64,000 nt of DNA from Alphaproteobacteria bacterium (GTDB lineage: Bacteria; Pseudomonadota; Alphaproteobacteria; Micropepsales; Micropepsaceae). The notes under the pieces were generated by a model that was not told the DNA's origin, ran no database searches, and saw only the letters and a list, made by a program, of their open reading frames with translations. The stretch is from positions 81,516-145,515 of the forward strand of contig CANHNJ010000003.1 in assembly GCA_947462105.1 (NCBI GenBank), read 5' to 3'. The translations under genes and the position numbers were made by a program. Numbering within the stretch: position 1 is the stretch's first letter; each line of letters opens with the position of its first letter. Below, piece by piece: positions 28,938-36,441 of this stretch.

Positions 28938-29591
28938 ATGCTCGCACCCTTTCACAGTTTCACCGACCTGCCCGCGCACCTGCCGCTGTTCCCGCTCACC
29001 GGCGTGGTGCTGCTGCCGCGCGGGGCGTTGCCGCTGAACATTTTCGAGCCGCGCTATCTCAAGATGGTGGACGATGCGCTGAAGGGCGACCGCCTGATCG
29101 GCATCATCCAGCCTTCGCAAGACCCGGACCGCGTCCTCAAGCCCAATCTTTCCGCCGTGGGCGCTGCGGGCCGCATCGTCTCGTTCCGCGAGACCGACGA
29201 TAATCGCTATCTCATGACCCTGTCGGGGCTCTGCCGCTTTCGCCTCACCAGCGAAGTGGCGGGCGATACACCCTATCGCCTCGGCGCCTGCGACTTTTCG
29301 AGCTTCGCGGGCGACCTGGCGGAAAGCGGCGACGAGAATGACTTTCCCCGCGACCGGCTGATGGCGGCGCTGAAGGATTATCTCAACAACCACGACCTGA
29401 AGGCGGACTGGAAGAGCGTGATGAACGCGCCGCCCGAAGCGCTGGTCAATGCGCTGGCGATGATGTGCCCCTTCGAGCCGGCGGAAAAGCAGGCCTTGCT
29501 GGAAGCGCCCGGCTTCGGCGATCGCGCTTCCACGCTGGTGGCGCTGCTGGAAATGGCGCGCAACTTTGGCGGCCCGCAGACCATCAATTGA
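28938..29591 (+). CDS. Lon N-terminal-domain protein (LON substrate-binding domain only)
   Basis: The 217-residue protein carries the LON/PUA-like domain: [26 protein letters not shown] at the start (two motifs) and IGIIQP, without the ATPase or protease parts. Such stand-alone proteins are common in alphaproteobacteria and may recognise unfolded substrates. Position after the CnoX-like gene suggests a protein-quality role, which is inference. Confidence 0.87.
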   Translation: MLAPFHSFTDLPAHLPLFPLTGVVLLPRGALPLNIFEPRYLKMVDDALKGDRLIGIIQPSQDPDRVLKPNLSAVGAAGRIVSFRETDDNRYLMTLSGLCRFRLTSEVAGDTPYRLGACDFSSFAGDLAESGDENDFPRDRLMAALKDYLNNHDLKADWKSVMNAPPEALVNALAMMCPFEPAEKQALLEAPGFGDRASTLVALLEMARNFGGPQTIN

Positions 29592-29593
29592 CA

Positions 29594-29778
29594 TGAACGC
29601 CGATCCCAAGCTGCTGGAAATCCTGGTCTGCCCACTGACGCGGACGCGCCTCACTTATGACCGCGACAGGCAGGAGCTGGTGTCGAAGGCTGCCGGGCTG
29701 GCCTTTCCCATCCGCGATGGCGTGCCGGTGATGCTGGCGAACCAGGCCCGGACGCTGACCGACGCCGAACGGACATGA
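29594..29778 (+). CDS. Trm112-family small protein
   Basis: This 61-residue protein matches the bacterial Trm112-like (YcaR) family: [42 protein letters not shown], read here as its three usual blocks. It lacks the extra zinc cysteines of longer forms, as many bacterial members do. Related proteins activate methyltransferases. It starts 2 bases after the Lon-domain gene and overlaps the next start (ATGA). Confidence 0.87.
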
Positions 29779-30077
29779 ATTCCATCTGGCCGACCGAACT
29801 GCGCCTCAACCCGGCGCGCGACATCCTGACCATCGCGTTCGACAATGGCGAAAGCTTCGCGCTGGCCGCCGAATATCTGCGGGTGGAGAGCCCTTCTGCC
29901 GAAGTGCGCGGTCATGGCGGCGGACCCAGGCAGCTCGTGCGCGGCAAGGAAAATATCAAGATCAAGGCGCTGGAGCCGGTGGGCAATTATGCCGTGCGCA
30001 TCATCTTCGATGATGGCCATGACAGCGGCCTTTATAGCTGGGACTATCTGGGCAAGCTGGGCCGCGAGCAGGCTTAA
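29775..30077 (+). CDS. DUF971 (gamma-butyrobetaine hydroxylase N-terminal-like) protein
   Basis: The 100-residue protein has the DUF971 pattern [62 protein letters not shown]. In other bacteria this domain is linked to iron-sulfur protein handling (ApbC/Mrp context). It is the last gene of the thioredoxin-led run and ends overlapping the pyrD stop on the other strand. Confidence 0.87.
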   Translation: MNSIWPTELRLNPARDILTIAFDNGESFALAAEYLRVESPSAEVRGHGGGPRQLVRGKENIKIKALEPVGNYAVRIIFDDGHDSGLYSWDYLGKLGREQA

Positions 30078-31105
30078 GCATCCACGCCAACAGCTTCAGG
30101 AACGCTGTCATACCCGTCCCTGGTTAAACACTCGGCCAGTTCGCTCTTGATGCGCGCCACCAGTCCCGGCCCCTCGAACACCAGCGCCGAGTAAAGCTGC
30201 ACCAGGCTCGCGCCCGCGCGGATCTTGGCATAGGCGTCCGCGCCGCTGGCGATGCCGCCCGCACCGATCAGCGTGAGCTTGTTGCCGACACGCTGGCGCA
30301 CGCCCTTCAGGATTTTCGTCGATGGCACCAGCAGCGGCGCGCCCGACAGGCCGCCGGTTTCGCCCGCATGCATGCTTTGCAGCAGCGGCCGCGCGATGGT
30401 GGTGTTGGAGACAATCAGCCCATCAATGCCCGACATCAGCGCCACGGCGGCGATCTCGTCCAGCGCGGCGTCATCAAGATCGGGCGCGATCTTCACCAGC
30501 ACCGGCTTGATCGCGGCCCCGCGCGCGTCTTGCACCGTGCCGATCAGGCGCGTCAGTTCTTCCTTGTTCTGCAAGCCGCGCAGGCCCGGCGTGTTGGGCG
30601 AGGAGATGTTCACCGTCACATAGTCGGCCAGCGCCGCCAGCGCGGCAAAGGCGGTGCGATAATCGGCGATGCGGTCGGTGCTGTCCTTGTTGGCACCGAT
30701 ATTGATGCCGACAATGCCCGAACCGGTGCGGCGCTGCAGGTTCGCCGCCGCCAGCGCCATGCCGCCATTGTTGAAGCCCATGCGGTTGATGACGGCGCGG
30801 TCTTGCGCCAGGCGAAACAGGCGCGGGCGCGGATTGCCGGCTTGTGGCCGCGGCGTGACCGTGCCGCATTCGACGAAGCCGAAGCCCAGCTTGCCCATTG
30901 CATCGGGCACGGCGGCATTCTTGTCGAAGCCCGCCGCCAGCCCCACCGGGTTGGGGAAGGACAGACCCAGCGCCTGCACCCGCAGCATGGGCGGATCGCC
31001 CAGCCGGCGGGCGGGCAATGGCACCTTGCCCAACAGCGCCAGGGTCAGGTCATGGGCGGTTTCCGCCGGCAGGCGGCGCAGCAGGGAAGCCCCGAAATTC
31101 AGCAT
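30074..31105 (-). CDS. pyrD: dihydroorotate dehydrogenase (quinone), class 2
   Basis: The enzyme oxidises dihydroorotate to orotate at the inner membrane in pyrimidine synthesis. The start at 31105 (MLNFGASLLRRLPAETAHDL) gives 343 residues; a long upstream extension of the frame is not supported. The N-terminal helical membrane segment marks class 2. Motifs: NPVGLAAGFDKNA, GTVTPRPQAGNPRPRLFR, NISSPNTPGLRGLQ with the catalytic serine, and IGAGGI near the FMN phosphate. It is divergent from the LexA-like regulator. Confidence 0.95.
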   Translation of the reverse strand: MLNFGASLLRRLPAETAHDLTLALLGKVPLPARRLGDPPMLRVQALGLSFPNPVGLAAGFDKNAAVPDAMGKLGFGFVECGTVTPRPQAGNPRPRLFRLAQDRAVINRMGFNNGGMALAAANLQRRTGSGIVGINIGANKDSTDRIADYRTAFAALAALADYVTVNISSPNTPGLRGLQNKEELTRLIGTVQDARGAAIKPVLVKIAPDLDDAALDEIAAVALMSGIDGLIVSNTTIARPLLQSMHAGETGGLSGAPLLVPSTKILKGVRQRVGNKLTLIGAGGIASGADAYAKIRAGASLVQLYSALVFEGPGLVARIKSELAECLTRDGYDSVPEAVGVDA

Positions 31106-31166
31106 TTTACCTGTTACCCCAACCAGAGGATGCATTACCCTGCCTAGATTGCCCTCTAGACGGGTG

Positions 31167-31183
31167 TATAGGCATGGCCTATA
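31167..31183. promoter_or_regulatory. candidate operator palindrome TATAGGC-ATG-GCCTATA
   Basis: A perfect 7-bp inverted repeat with a 3-base centre sits between pyrD and the LexA-like regulator, 64 bases before the regulator start. Helix-turn-helix S24 repressors usually control their own gene through such dyads. This is inference from position and symmetry. Confidence 0.4.
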
Positions 31184-31246
31184 AGCCCACCTAGGAATAA
31201 TAGCCGAAATCCGGACTGATTTCTTAAAATAGTTAACGCGGCGCCG

Positions 31247-31876
31247 ATGCTGACACACCTGCAAATCTGGCGCGCCCTCGACGCGCTTGCCGCGCGGCAT
31301 AACATGTCGCCATCGGGTTTGGCCAAGCTTGCCGGACTGGACCCCACCACCTTCAACAAGTCCAAGCGCGGTGCCGCCACCGGCAAGCTGCGCTGGCCCT
31401 CGACCGAGAGCATCGCCAAGGTGCTGGGTGCCACCGGCGCCAGCCTGGAGGATTTTGTCGCCCTGGTGACCGAGTCGCCGACGCGGCGCAGCCGGCTGGT
31501 GCCGCTGATCGGCATGGCCCAGGCGGGCAACCACGGCTATTTCGACGATGCGGGTTTTCCGGCCGGCAGCGGCTGGGAGGAAATCGCCTTTCCCGAACTG
31601 GCCGACGAGCATTGCTATGCGCTGGAGATCACCGGCGATTCCATGCTGCCGGTCTATCGCGACGGCGACCGCATCATCGTGGCGCCGTCGGGCAATCTGC
31701 GGCGCGGCGACCGCGTCGTGGTCAAGACCCATGCCGGCGAAGTGATGGCCAAGCAACTGGGCCGCATGACGGCGCAGCGCATCGAGCTGAAGAGCTTCAA
31801 TCCGGCGTTTGAAGACCGGGCCTTTGCGTTGAGCGACGTGGGCTTCGTGCATCGGATCATCTGGGCGAGTCAGTAA
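31247..31876 (+). CDS. helix-turn-helix S24-peptidase regulator (LexA/CI-like)
   Basis: The 209-residue protein joins an N-terminal XRE-type helix-turn-helix (about 1-70, SPSGLAKLAGLDPTTFNKSK) to an S24 peptidase domain. The catalytic pair is present with LexA spacing: Ser132 in GDSMLP and Lys169 in EVMAKQL, 37 residues apart. A candidate self-cleavage site Ala93-Gly94 lies in MAQAGNHG. Such proteins repress targets until cleaved during DNA damage. No phage genes surround it, so it is probably a chromosomal stress regulator. Its targets are unknown. Confidence 0.87.
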   Translation: MLTHLQIWRALDALAARHNMSPSGLAKLAGLDPTTFNKSKRGAATGKLRWPSTESIAKVLGATGASLEDFVALVTESPTRRSRLVPLIGMAQAGNHGYFDDAGFPAGSGWEEIAFPELADEHCYALEITGDSMLPVYRDGDRIIVAPSGNLRRGDRVVVKTHAGEVMAKQLGRMTAQRIELKSFNPAFEDRAFALSDVGFVHRIIWASQ

Positions 31877-31883
31877 AACGCCC

Positions 31884-31987
31884 TTGTCATGGCCCGCAAA
31901 AGCGGGCCACCCAGATGACGTCTACGCCCAACTTTCAAGCATCGCGTTATTCCACCTGGATGGCCCACGGTAAGTGGGCCATGACAA
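31884..31987. repeat. composite palindromic repeat (GGCCCGC/GCGGGCC family)
   Basis: Outer arms TTGTCATGGCCC and GGGCCATGACAA are perfect 12-bp complements about 80 bases apart, each also with an inner small hairpin (GGCCCGCAAAAGCGGGCC on the left, GGCCCACGGTAAGTGGGCC on the right). This looks like a dispersed noncoding repeat just downstream of the regulator gene. I see no coding content. Confidence 0.7.
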
Positions 31988-32564
31988 TGCGCATTGCGGG
32001 CGCGCGTCTGCGCGACCCGCGAAACAGGCGCGGGGGAAGGCACGGCATCACCGCGAGGCGGCCAGTTAGTTTCGTCCGCTCCTTTTCAGAGCGGCAACGC
32101 CCGTTGGGGCGTCAGTTTATGCCTCACGGCAACGTCACGCCCGGCGATTTTGGGCCGCTTCAAGCTCCGCCAGTGTTCTATCCAGAACCGTCCACTGGAC
32201 GGTTCCGCCGGATTGCCCTCGGGCAACACGGACACTCAGGATCGTCTCCTGCCTGGTTTAGTACGGCGTGCATCACGCCGGGCCTCCAGGGATTCAAGAA
32301 GCGACCTCGTGGCCCACCCGGATTCGTCACCTCCGGTGCAGTTCACGACGCCGTCCCGACCCACGTTGCAGACGTCCGGAACGTCCCCCGCACGGGTCAG
32401 GCAATGCGAAAGTTAGGCGTGATTTTGAAAAGCGAAAGATGGGGATAGCGATATCAGGCGGCTATCCACGCGGGGCGCGTTGAAGCGGTTGCAGAATTGC
32501 CGCGCAAATCCCCGGGCTGTCGCCGGGTCATGACATGTGGGGTCAGGCGCGCAAAGCCCGACGC
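31988..32564. other. gene-free stretch with one long palindrome
   Basis: About 575 bases without a supported gene. One frame stays open but its product shows no recognisable domain and biased arginine/glycine content, as expected of GC-rich noncoding DNA. The one clear structure is a 21-base palindrome at 32185-32205 (GAACCGTCCA-C-TGGACGGTTC). It could hold a decayed gene or an RNA; neither can be shown. Confidence 0.5.
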
Positions 32565-32912
32565 TTACGCCGCGTCGTGCCACACAGCCAGTTCGTTCCC
32601 GTTGGGATCGGCAAAGTGAAAGCGCGAGCCGCCGGGGAATGAGAAGGTCTCGCGGACGATCCGGCCCCCGGCTGCTTTCACCCGGCGTTCGGCATCCGCC
32701 AGGTCATACACGTAAAAGACAACCAATGGCCCCGTGCGTTCCACGGAGGCGGCGCGCTGAAATCCACCCGTCAGACGTCCATCCTCAAAGCTGGTGTAAT
32801 CGGGGCCATAGTCCGTGAAGGCCCAACCAAAAACATCCTGATAAAATGACTTGGTGGCTTCGAGGTCCGTTGCCGGAAACTCGATATAGTCCACGGTGCA
32901 ATCGCGCTTCAT
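32565..32912 (-). CDS. single-domain VOC (glyoxalase/bleomycin-resistance fold) protein
   Basis: The 115-residue protein has the VOC pattern VDYIEFPATDLEATKSFYQDVFGW at the start (two strands and a helix), VVFYVYDLADAERRVKAAGG in the middle and SFPGGSRFHFADPNGNELAVW at the end. Members bind metals and small molecules; the substrate is not known. It is a single gene with its own flanking gaps. Confidence 0.87.
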   Translation of the reverse strand: MKRDCTVDYIEFPATDLEATKSFYQDVFGWAFTDYGPDYTSFEDGRLTGGFQRAASVERTGPLVVFYVYDLADAERRVKAAGGRIVRETFSFPGGSRFHFADPNGNELAVWHDAA

Positions 32913-33013
32913 TTCTCTTCCCCTGTGTCACGGCCCTGAGCAAAGGCCTTAAGGATAGCCTGAAACGTCTGCACCCGTGCATCAAAGCGCACGGGTGCGG
33001 ACGGCAGGCGGTA

Positions 33014-33793
33014 TCAGCGCAGGATGCCGGCGGAGGATTTCCACAGCACGAAGATCGCGACGCAGACAACTGCCACCGCGAAGCTGCGGGAGAGCATCCC
33101 GCGCTTTTGCGACAGGCGGACGGAAAGCCTGACCCCGGCCAGGCCGCCCACGATGCCGCCACTCACGAAGACGGCTGCGATCCGCCAGTCCACCAATCCG
33201 GCCAGGGCATAGCTTGCGGCGGTGGTCATGCCGAACGCGCCCACCGAGACCAGTGACGACCCCACCGCATTGATGGCGACCATCCCGCTGCCCAGCATGA
33301 TCGCGGGCACGATGAGGAAGCCGCCGCCAATGCCGAAGAAGCCCGACAGGAAGCCGACGATCAATCCGGCGCCCGCCAGGCGCAGCGCGATGTCCCGGTT
33401 GATATGCACCAGCGGATCGCCGCCGGCGGCGCGGCCGCCGAACATGCCCGCCGCCACCCCCAGCATGACCAGCCCGAACAGGAACAGCAGATGGCCGCCA
33501 TCAACCTTCTGTCCCAGATACGTGCCCAATGCCGCACCCGTCATGCCCGCAAGGGCGAACATGGTGGCGCAGGGCCATTTCACGGTTCCGGCGCGCGCGT
33601 GGGAAATCAGGTTGGCGAAGGCATTGGCCGACACGGCCAGGGCGCTGGTGCCGATGGCAACATGCGTGTCCTTCACCCCCACCACATAGACCAGCAGCGG
33701 CACCGCCAGGATCGAACCGCCGCCGCCCAGCAGGCCCAGCGCGAAGCCGACCAGCGTGCCCGACCCGAAGGAGAGCAGATCGGCCCATGCCAT
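33014..33793 (-). CDS. TauE/SafE-family sulfite/organosulfur exporter
   Basis: The start at 33793 overlaps the upstream rhodanese stop by one base. The 259-residue membrane protein has about eight helices and the family motifs LGLLGGGGSILAVPLLVYVVG and GFLSGFFGIGGGFLIVPAI. In BigR operons this protein is thought to export sulfite formed from persulfide oxidation. It is the last gene of the regulator-rhodanese-exporter unit. Confidence 0.9.
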   Translation of the reverse strand: MAWADLLSFGSGTLVGFALGLLGGGGSILAVPLLVYVVGVKDTHVAIGTSALAVSANAFANLISHARAGTVKWPCATMFALAGMTGAALGTYLGQKVDGGHLLFLFGLVMLGVAAGMFGGRAAGGDPLVHINRDIALRLAGAGLIVGFLSGFFGIGGGFLIVPAIMLGSGMVAINAVGSSLVSVGAFGMTTAASYALAGLVDWRIAAVFVSGGIVGGLAGVRLSVRLSQKRGMLSRSFAVAVVCVAIFVLWKSSAGILR

Positions 33794-34317
33794 CAGGCGG
33801 GCTTCCGGTTCCAGGGCATGACGCCCAGCAGCTTGGCCATGCCGCACCAGCCGGAAACACCGGCAAAGATGAGACCGGCGCCCACGAAAGCCGACAGGGC
33901 GATGAAGAGCGGCGAAACCAGCCAGGCGAGCAGCAGGCCGAGCACGATCAGCGCGCCCGCCGCGATCTGAACCTGCCGTTGCAGCACGATGGGCTTGGAG
34001 CGGTCGATGGTGGTGGCGTTGCCCGCAGCCTTCCAGCCCGAGAGACCGCCCTGAAGGATATAGGCCTCGGGCGCGCCGCAGGCCAGCAGACGCTCGGCAT
34101 TGTCACAGGTGCGCTTGCCGCTCTGGCAATGGAAGATGAGTGCGGGCGCGGCCTGGCCGCGAAGCGCGGCGGCGTCGAAGCTGGACAGCGAATGCAGCCG
34201 CGCGCCGGGAATGGATTCGCGCGTATGCTCCATCGGCTCGCGGATATCGACCAGGATGGCCGCGCCGCTGTCGAGCCTGCGCCGGGCTTCGGCGGGCGTA
34301 ATCATGGGAAGGGTCAT
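33793..34317 (-). CDS. rhodanese-DUF2892 fusion, membrane-anchored sulfurtransferase
   Basis: The start at 34317 (MTLPMITPAEARRRLDSG) gives 174 residues. Residues 1-105 are a rhodanese domain with an intact active-site loop (HCQSGKRT, catalytic Cys). Residues 120-170 form two membrane helices of the DUF2892 type (ALIVLGLLLAWLVSPLF; GAGLIFAGVSGWCGMAKLL). It should accept persulfide sulfur at the membrane. It follows the BigR-like regulator by a few bases and overlaps the exporter start. Confidence 0.9.
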   Translation of the reverse strand: MTLPMITPAEARRRLDSGAAILVDIREPMEHTRESIPGARLHSLSSFDAAALRGQAAPALIFHCQSGKRTCDNAERLLACGAPEAYILQGGLSGWKAAGNATTIDRSKPIVLQRQVQIAAGALIVLGLLLAWLVSPLFIALSAFVGAGLIFAGVSGWCGMAKLLGVMPWNRKPA

Positions 34318-34322
34318 CTGTA

Positions 34323-34637
34323 TTACCTCTTGCAATAGATGTCGTGCAGCACGCCCAGGATGCGGGCCGCATCCGGGTCAAAAATGCGATAGAAGATCGA
34401 GACGCCCTCGCGGCGCGTCGTCACCAGGCCCTCGTCGCGGAGCCGGGACAAATGCTGCGACAGGGCCGACTGGCTGAGGCCGGAACGTTCCACCAGTTCA
34501 CCGGCGGTGCGCTCGCCCCCCACCAGGTCGCACAGCACCCGCAGCCGCGCCTCGTGCGAGAGCGCCGCCATCATGGCGGCGGCGGCGGCGGCATGCTTGC
34601 GCATCGCTTTCAGGTCTTTGGCCGAAATTGTGTCCAT
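34323..34637 (-). CDS. BigR/SqrR-like ArsR-family persulfide-sensing repressor
   Basis: The 104-residue protein is a winged helix of the ArsR type (RTAGELVERSGLSQSALSQHL recognition region). It has only two cysteines, Cys36 in RVLCDL and Cys102 in IYCKR. Their spacing of 66 residues equals that of the sensing pair in BigR and SqrR, which forms a polysulfide bridge and releases DNA. The gene context (persulfide dioxygenase, rhodanese, TauE) matches the BigR operon. It likely represses both divergent units through the palindrome at 34660. Confidence 0.9.
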   Translation of the reverse strand: MDTISAKDLKAMRKHAAAAAAMMAALSHEARLRVLCDLVGGERTAGELVERSGLSQSALSQHLSRLRDEGLVTTRREGVSIFYRIFDPDAARILGVLHDIYCKR

Positions 34638-34659
34638 ATTCCCCGTCCTTCGGGACTTG

Positions 34660-34683
34660 ATATATTAGATGTCTCTAATATAT
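34660..34683. promoter_or_regulatory. BigR-type operator, ATATATTAGA-N4-TCTAATATAT
   Basis: A perfect 10-bp AT-rich inverted repeat with a 4-base centre lies between the regulator (start 34637) and the persulfide dioxygenase (start 34708). Its AT content stands out sharply from the surroundings and it fits the known type of BigR/SqrR site. It overlaps the likely promoters of both directions. Confidence 0.85.
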
Positions 34684-34707
34684 ACAAGCGGCGATGGAGA
34701 AAAAATC

Positions 34708-35568
34708 ATGAAGCCCGCAATTCAGGTATTTTTCGACGAGCAGACCTTCACCATCACCTACCTAGTGAGCGATCCGGCGACGCGGCGCGCCGTCATCATC
34801 GACCCGGTGCTGGACTATGATCCGAAGAAGGCCCGCACGGCGACACACTCCGCCGACCGCGTGCTGGACGCCGTGAAGGCGGGCGGCCTGACCGTGGACT
34901 GGATCCTGGAAACCCATGCCCATGCCGATCACCTGTCGGCGGCGGTCCATCTCAAGGCGGCCACGGGCGCAAAAGTCGCGATCGGCGAACACATCAAGGA
35001 TGTGCAGAAAGTGTTCGCGCCGATCTTCGACGCGAAGGATGTACATGGCGACGGCGCCCAGTTCGACCACCTGCTGAAGGATGGGGAGGTGCTGGCGGCC
35101 GGCGGACTTGCCATCGAAGTGATGCGCACACCCGGACACACGCCCGGCTGCGTCAGCTATCAGGTGGATGACCATGTCTTTGTCGGCGACACGCTGTTCA
35201 TGCCCGATTACGGCACCGCGCGGACGGATTTTCCCGGCGGCGATGCCCACGCCCTGTACCACTCCATCAAGCGCATCCTGGCGCTGCCGCCGGAAACGCA
35301 GCTGTGGATGTGCCACGACTACAAGCCGCCCGGCCGTGACAGCTATCTGTGGCATTCCACGGTCGGCGAACAGCGGGCGCACAATGTGCACATCCATGAC
35401 GGGATCACGGAAGAACAGTTCGTGGCGACCCGTGTGGCGCGGGACAAGACGCTGGCGGCGCCGGTTCTGCTGTTGCCCGCCGTGCAGGTGAATATCCGGG
35501 CCGGGCAAATCCCGCCCAAGGATGCGAACGGCCAGGTCTATCTCAGGCTGCCGGTGGACAGGCTTTAA
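34708..35568 (+). CDS. blh: persulfide dioxygenase (ETHE1/Blh-like metallo-beta-lactamase fold)
   Basis: The start at ATG 34708 follows a GGAGA site. The 286-residue protein has the metal motif ETHAHADHLSAA (HxHxDH), GHTPGCVSY, and the family-specific CHDYKPPGRDSYLWHST. It oxidises glutathione persulfide to sulfite using iron and oxygen; Blh versions are controlled by BigR and often work with the rhodanese encoded here. The gene is divergent from the bigR-rhodanese-tauE unit and shares its operator. Confidence 0.92.
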   Translation: MKPAIQVFFDEQTFTITYLVSDPATRRAVIIDPVLDYDPKKARTATHSADRVLDAVKAGGLTVDWILETHAHADHLSAAVHLKAATGAKVAIGEHIKDVQKVFAPIFDAKDVHGDGAQFDHLLKDGEVLAAGGLAIEVMRTPGHTPGCVSYQVDDHVFVGDTLFMPDYGTARTDFPGGDAHALYHSIKRILALPPETQLWMCHDYKPPGRDSYLWHSTVGEQRAHNVHIHDGITEEQFVATRVARDKTLAAPVLLLPAVQVNIRAGQIPPKDANGQVYLRLPVDRL

Positions 35569-36332
35569 GGATAGCCCTGATATTTGCGCACCAGCGCGTC
35601 GAAGCGCGCGCGGTCGCCCGGCAGGGCCGACTTCAGCTGTGTTGCGCGGGCCTGCATGGCGCGCTCGTAAGCCGTGGCGGGGGCGGCCTGCAGCGTCGCA
35701 TCGAGTTCGGCGGTGAGGCGGGCGCGATAGCTGTCGGGATCAAAGCCCGCCAGCGTCAACGCCACCTGGTAGCGCACCGCGACATTGCCCGGCGCGAGGC
35801 GCACGGCGCGGTCGAACAGCGTCAGCCCCTGTTCCAGCGTTGCGCCATAGAGACGCCGCGCCAGGAAGGGGCCGCCCGCATTGACCACTTCGACATTCCA
35901 GCCGCCCAGCGCTGCGACGGCATAGGGATTGTCGGGCTCGGCGGCGATGGCGGCGTCGAGCGCATCCTTGGCCTGCCCCGGCATGTTCGCCAGCCGCGCC
36001 CGGATCAGGCCGATGATGCGCGCCTGGTAGCCCAGCGACGCCGCCAGCCAGGCCTGGCCATCAGCAAGCTGGGGATCGGCGGCGATGGCGGCGCGCGCCA
36101 GCGTTTCGGCGCGCTTGAGGCAATCCAGGCACGGCGCACCCTGCAAGGCGGCATCGCCCAGCGCGGCGCGCGCCGCCAGCGCATAACCGGCGGCGCTGTG
36201 CGACGCCTCGCCGGCGCGGATCGCGTCTTCATAGCGGCCGCGCGCATACAAATCGTAGAGCGCAGGCGGAACCGGGGTCGCGGCGGATACGGGCAGCGTC
36301 AGCAGCAGCAGCGCGATGGCCCAGTGTTTCAT
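35565..36332 (-). CDS. exported TPR-like protein of unknown function
   Basis: The start at 36332 opens a signal peptide (MKHWAIALLLLTLPVSAAT). The remaining 235 residues are helical and alanine-rich with TPR-like repeats (LYDLYARGRYEDAIRAGEAS; LDAAIAAEPDNPYAVAALGG; FDRAVRLAPGNVAVRYQVAL). A CLDC pair lies near residue 90. It probably acts as a periplasmic scaffold. Its stop overlaps that of the dioxygenase on the other strand; no functional link is evident. Confidence 0.7.
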   Translation of the reverse strand: MKHWAIALLLLTLPVSAATPVPPALYDLYARGRYEDAIRAGEASHSAAGYALAARAALGDAALQGAPCLDCLKRAETLARAAIAADPQLADGQAWLAASLGYQARIIGLIRARLANMPGQAKDALDAAIAAEPDNPYAVAALGGWNVEVVNAGGPFLARRLYGATLEQGLTLFDRAVRLAPGNVAVRYQVALTLAGFDPDSYRARLTAELDATLQAAPATAYERAMQARATQLKSALPGDRARFDALVRKYQGYP

Positions 36333-36353
36333 GGCGTCGTTACCGCTTGCCAG

Positions 36354-36422
36354 CCTCATCCTTCGACAGGCTCAGGATGAGGCGTGTTTTCCTCGCCCTC
36401 ATGGTGAGCTTGTCGAACCATG
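36354..36422. repeat. dispersed palindromic repeat (CCTCATCCT / TTCGACAGGCTCA family)
   Basis: A CCTCATCCT-AGGATGAGG hairpin is followed by a CATGGT-ACCATG hairpin, and their loops are themselves near-complements (TTCGACAGGCTCA with TGAGCTTGTCGAA, 12 of 13). This nested symmetry marks a mobile or REP-type intergenic repeat. It sits between the TPR-like gene and the lysS stop. Confidence 0.75.
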
Positions 36423-36441
36423 CGGACGAGCTGCAACAGCT

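Noticed and set aside
31106..31852. N-terminal extension of pyrD by about 250 codons
   Set aside because: It runs antisense through the LexA-like gene; normal class 2 PyrD begins at 31105.
31247..31876. Prophage remnant around the CI-like regulator
   Set aside because: No integrase, structural genes or attachment repeats nearby; housekeeping genes flank both sides.
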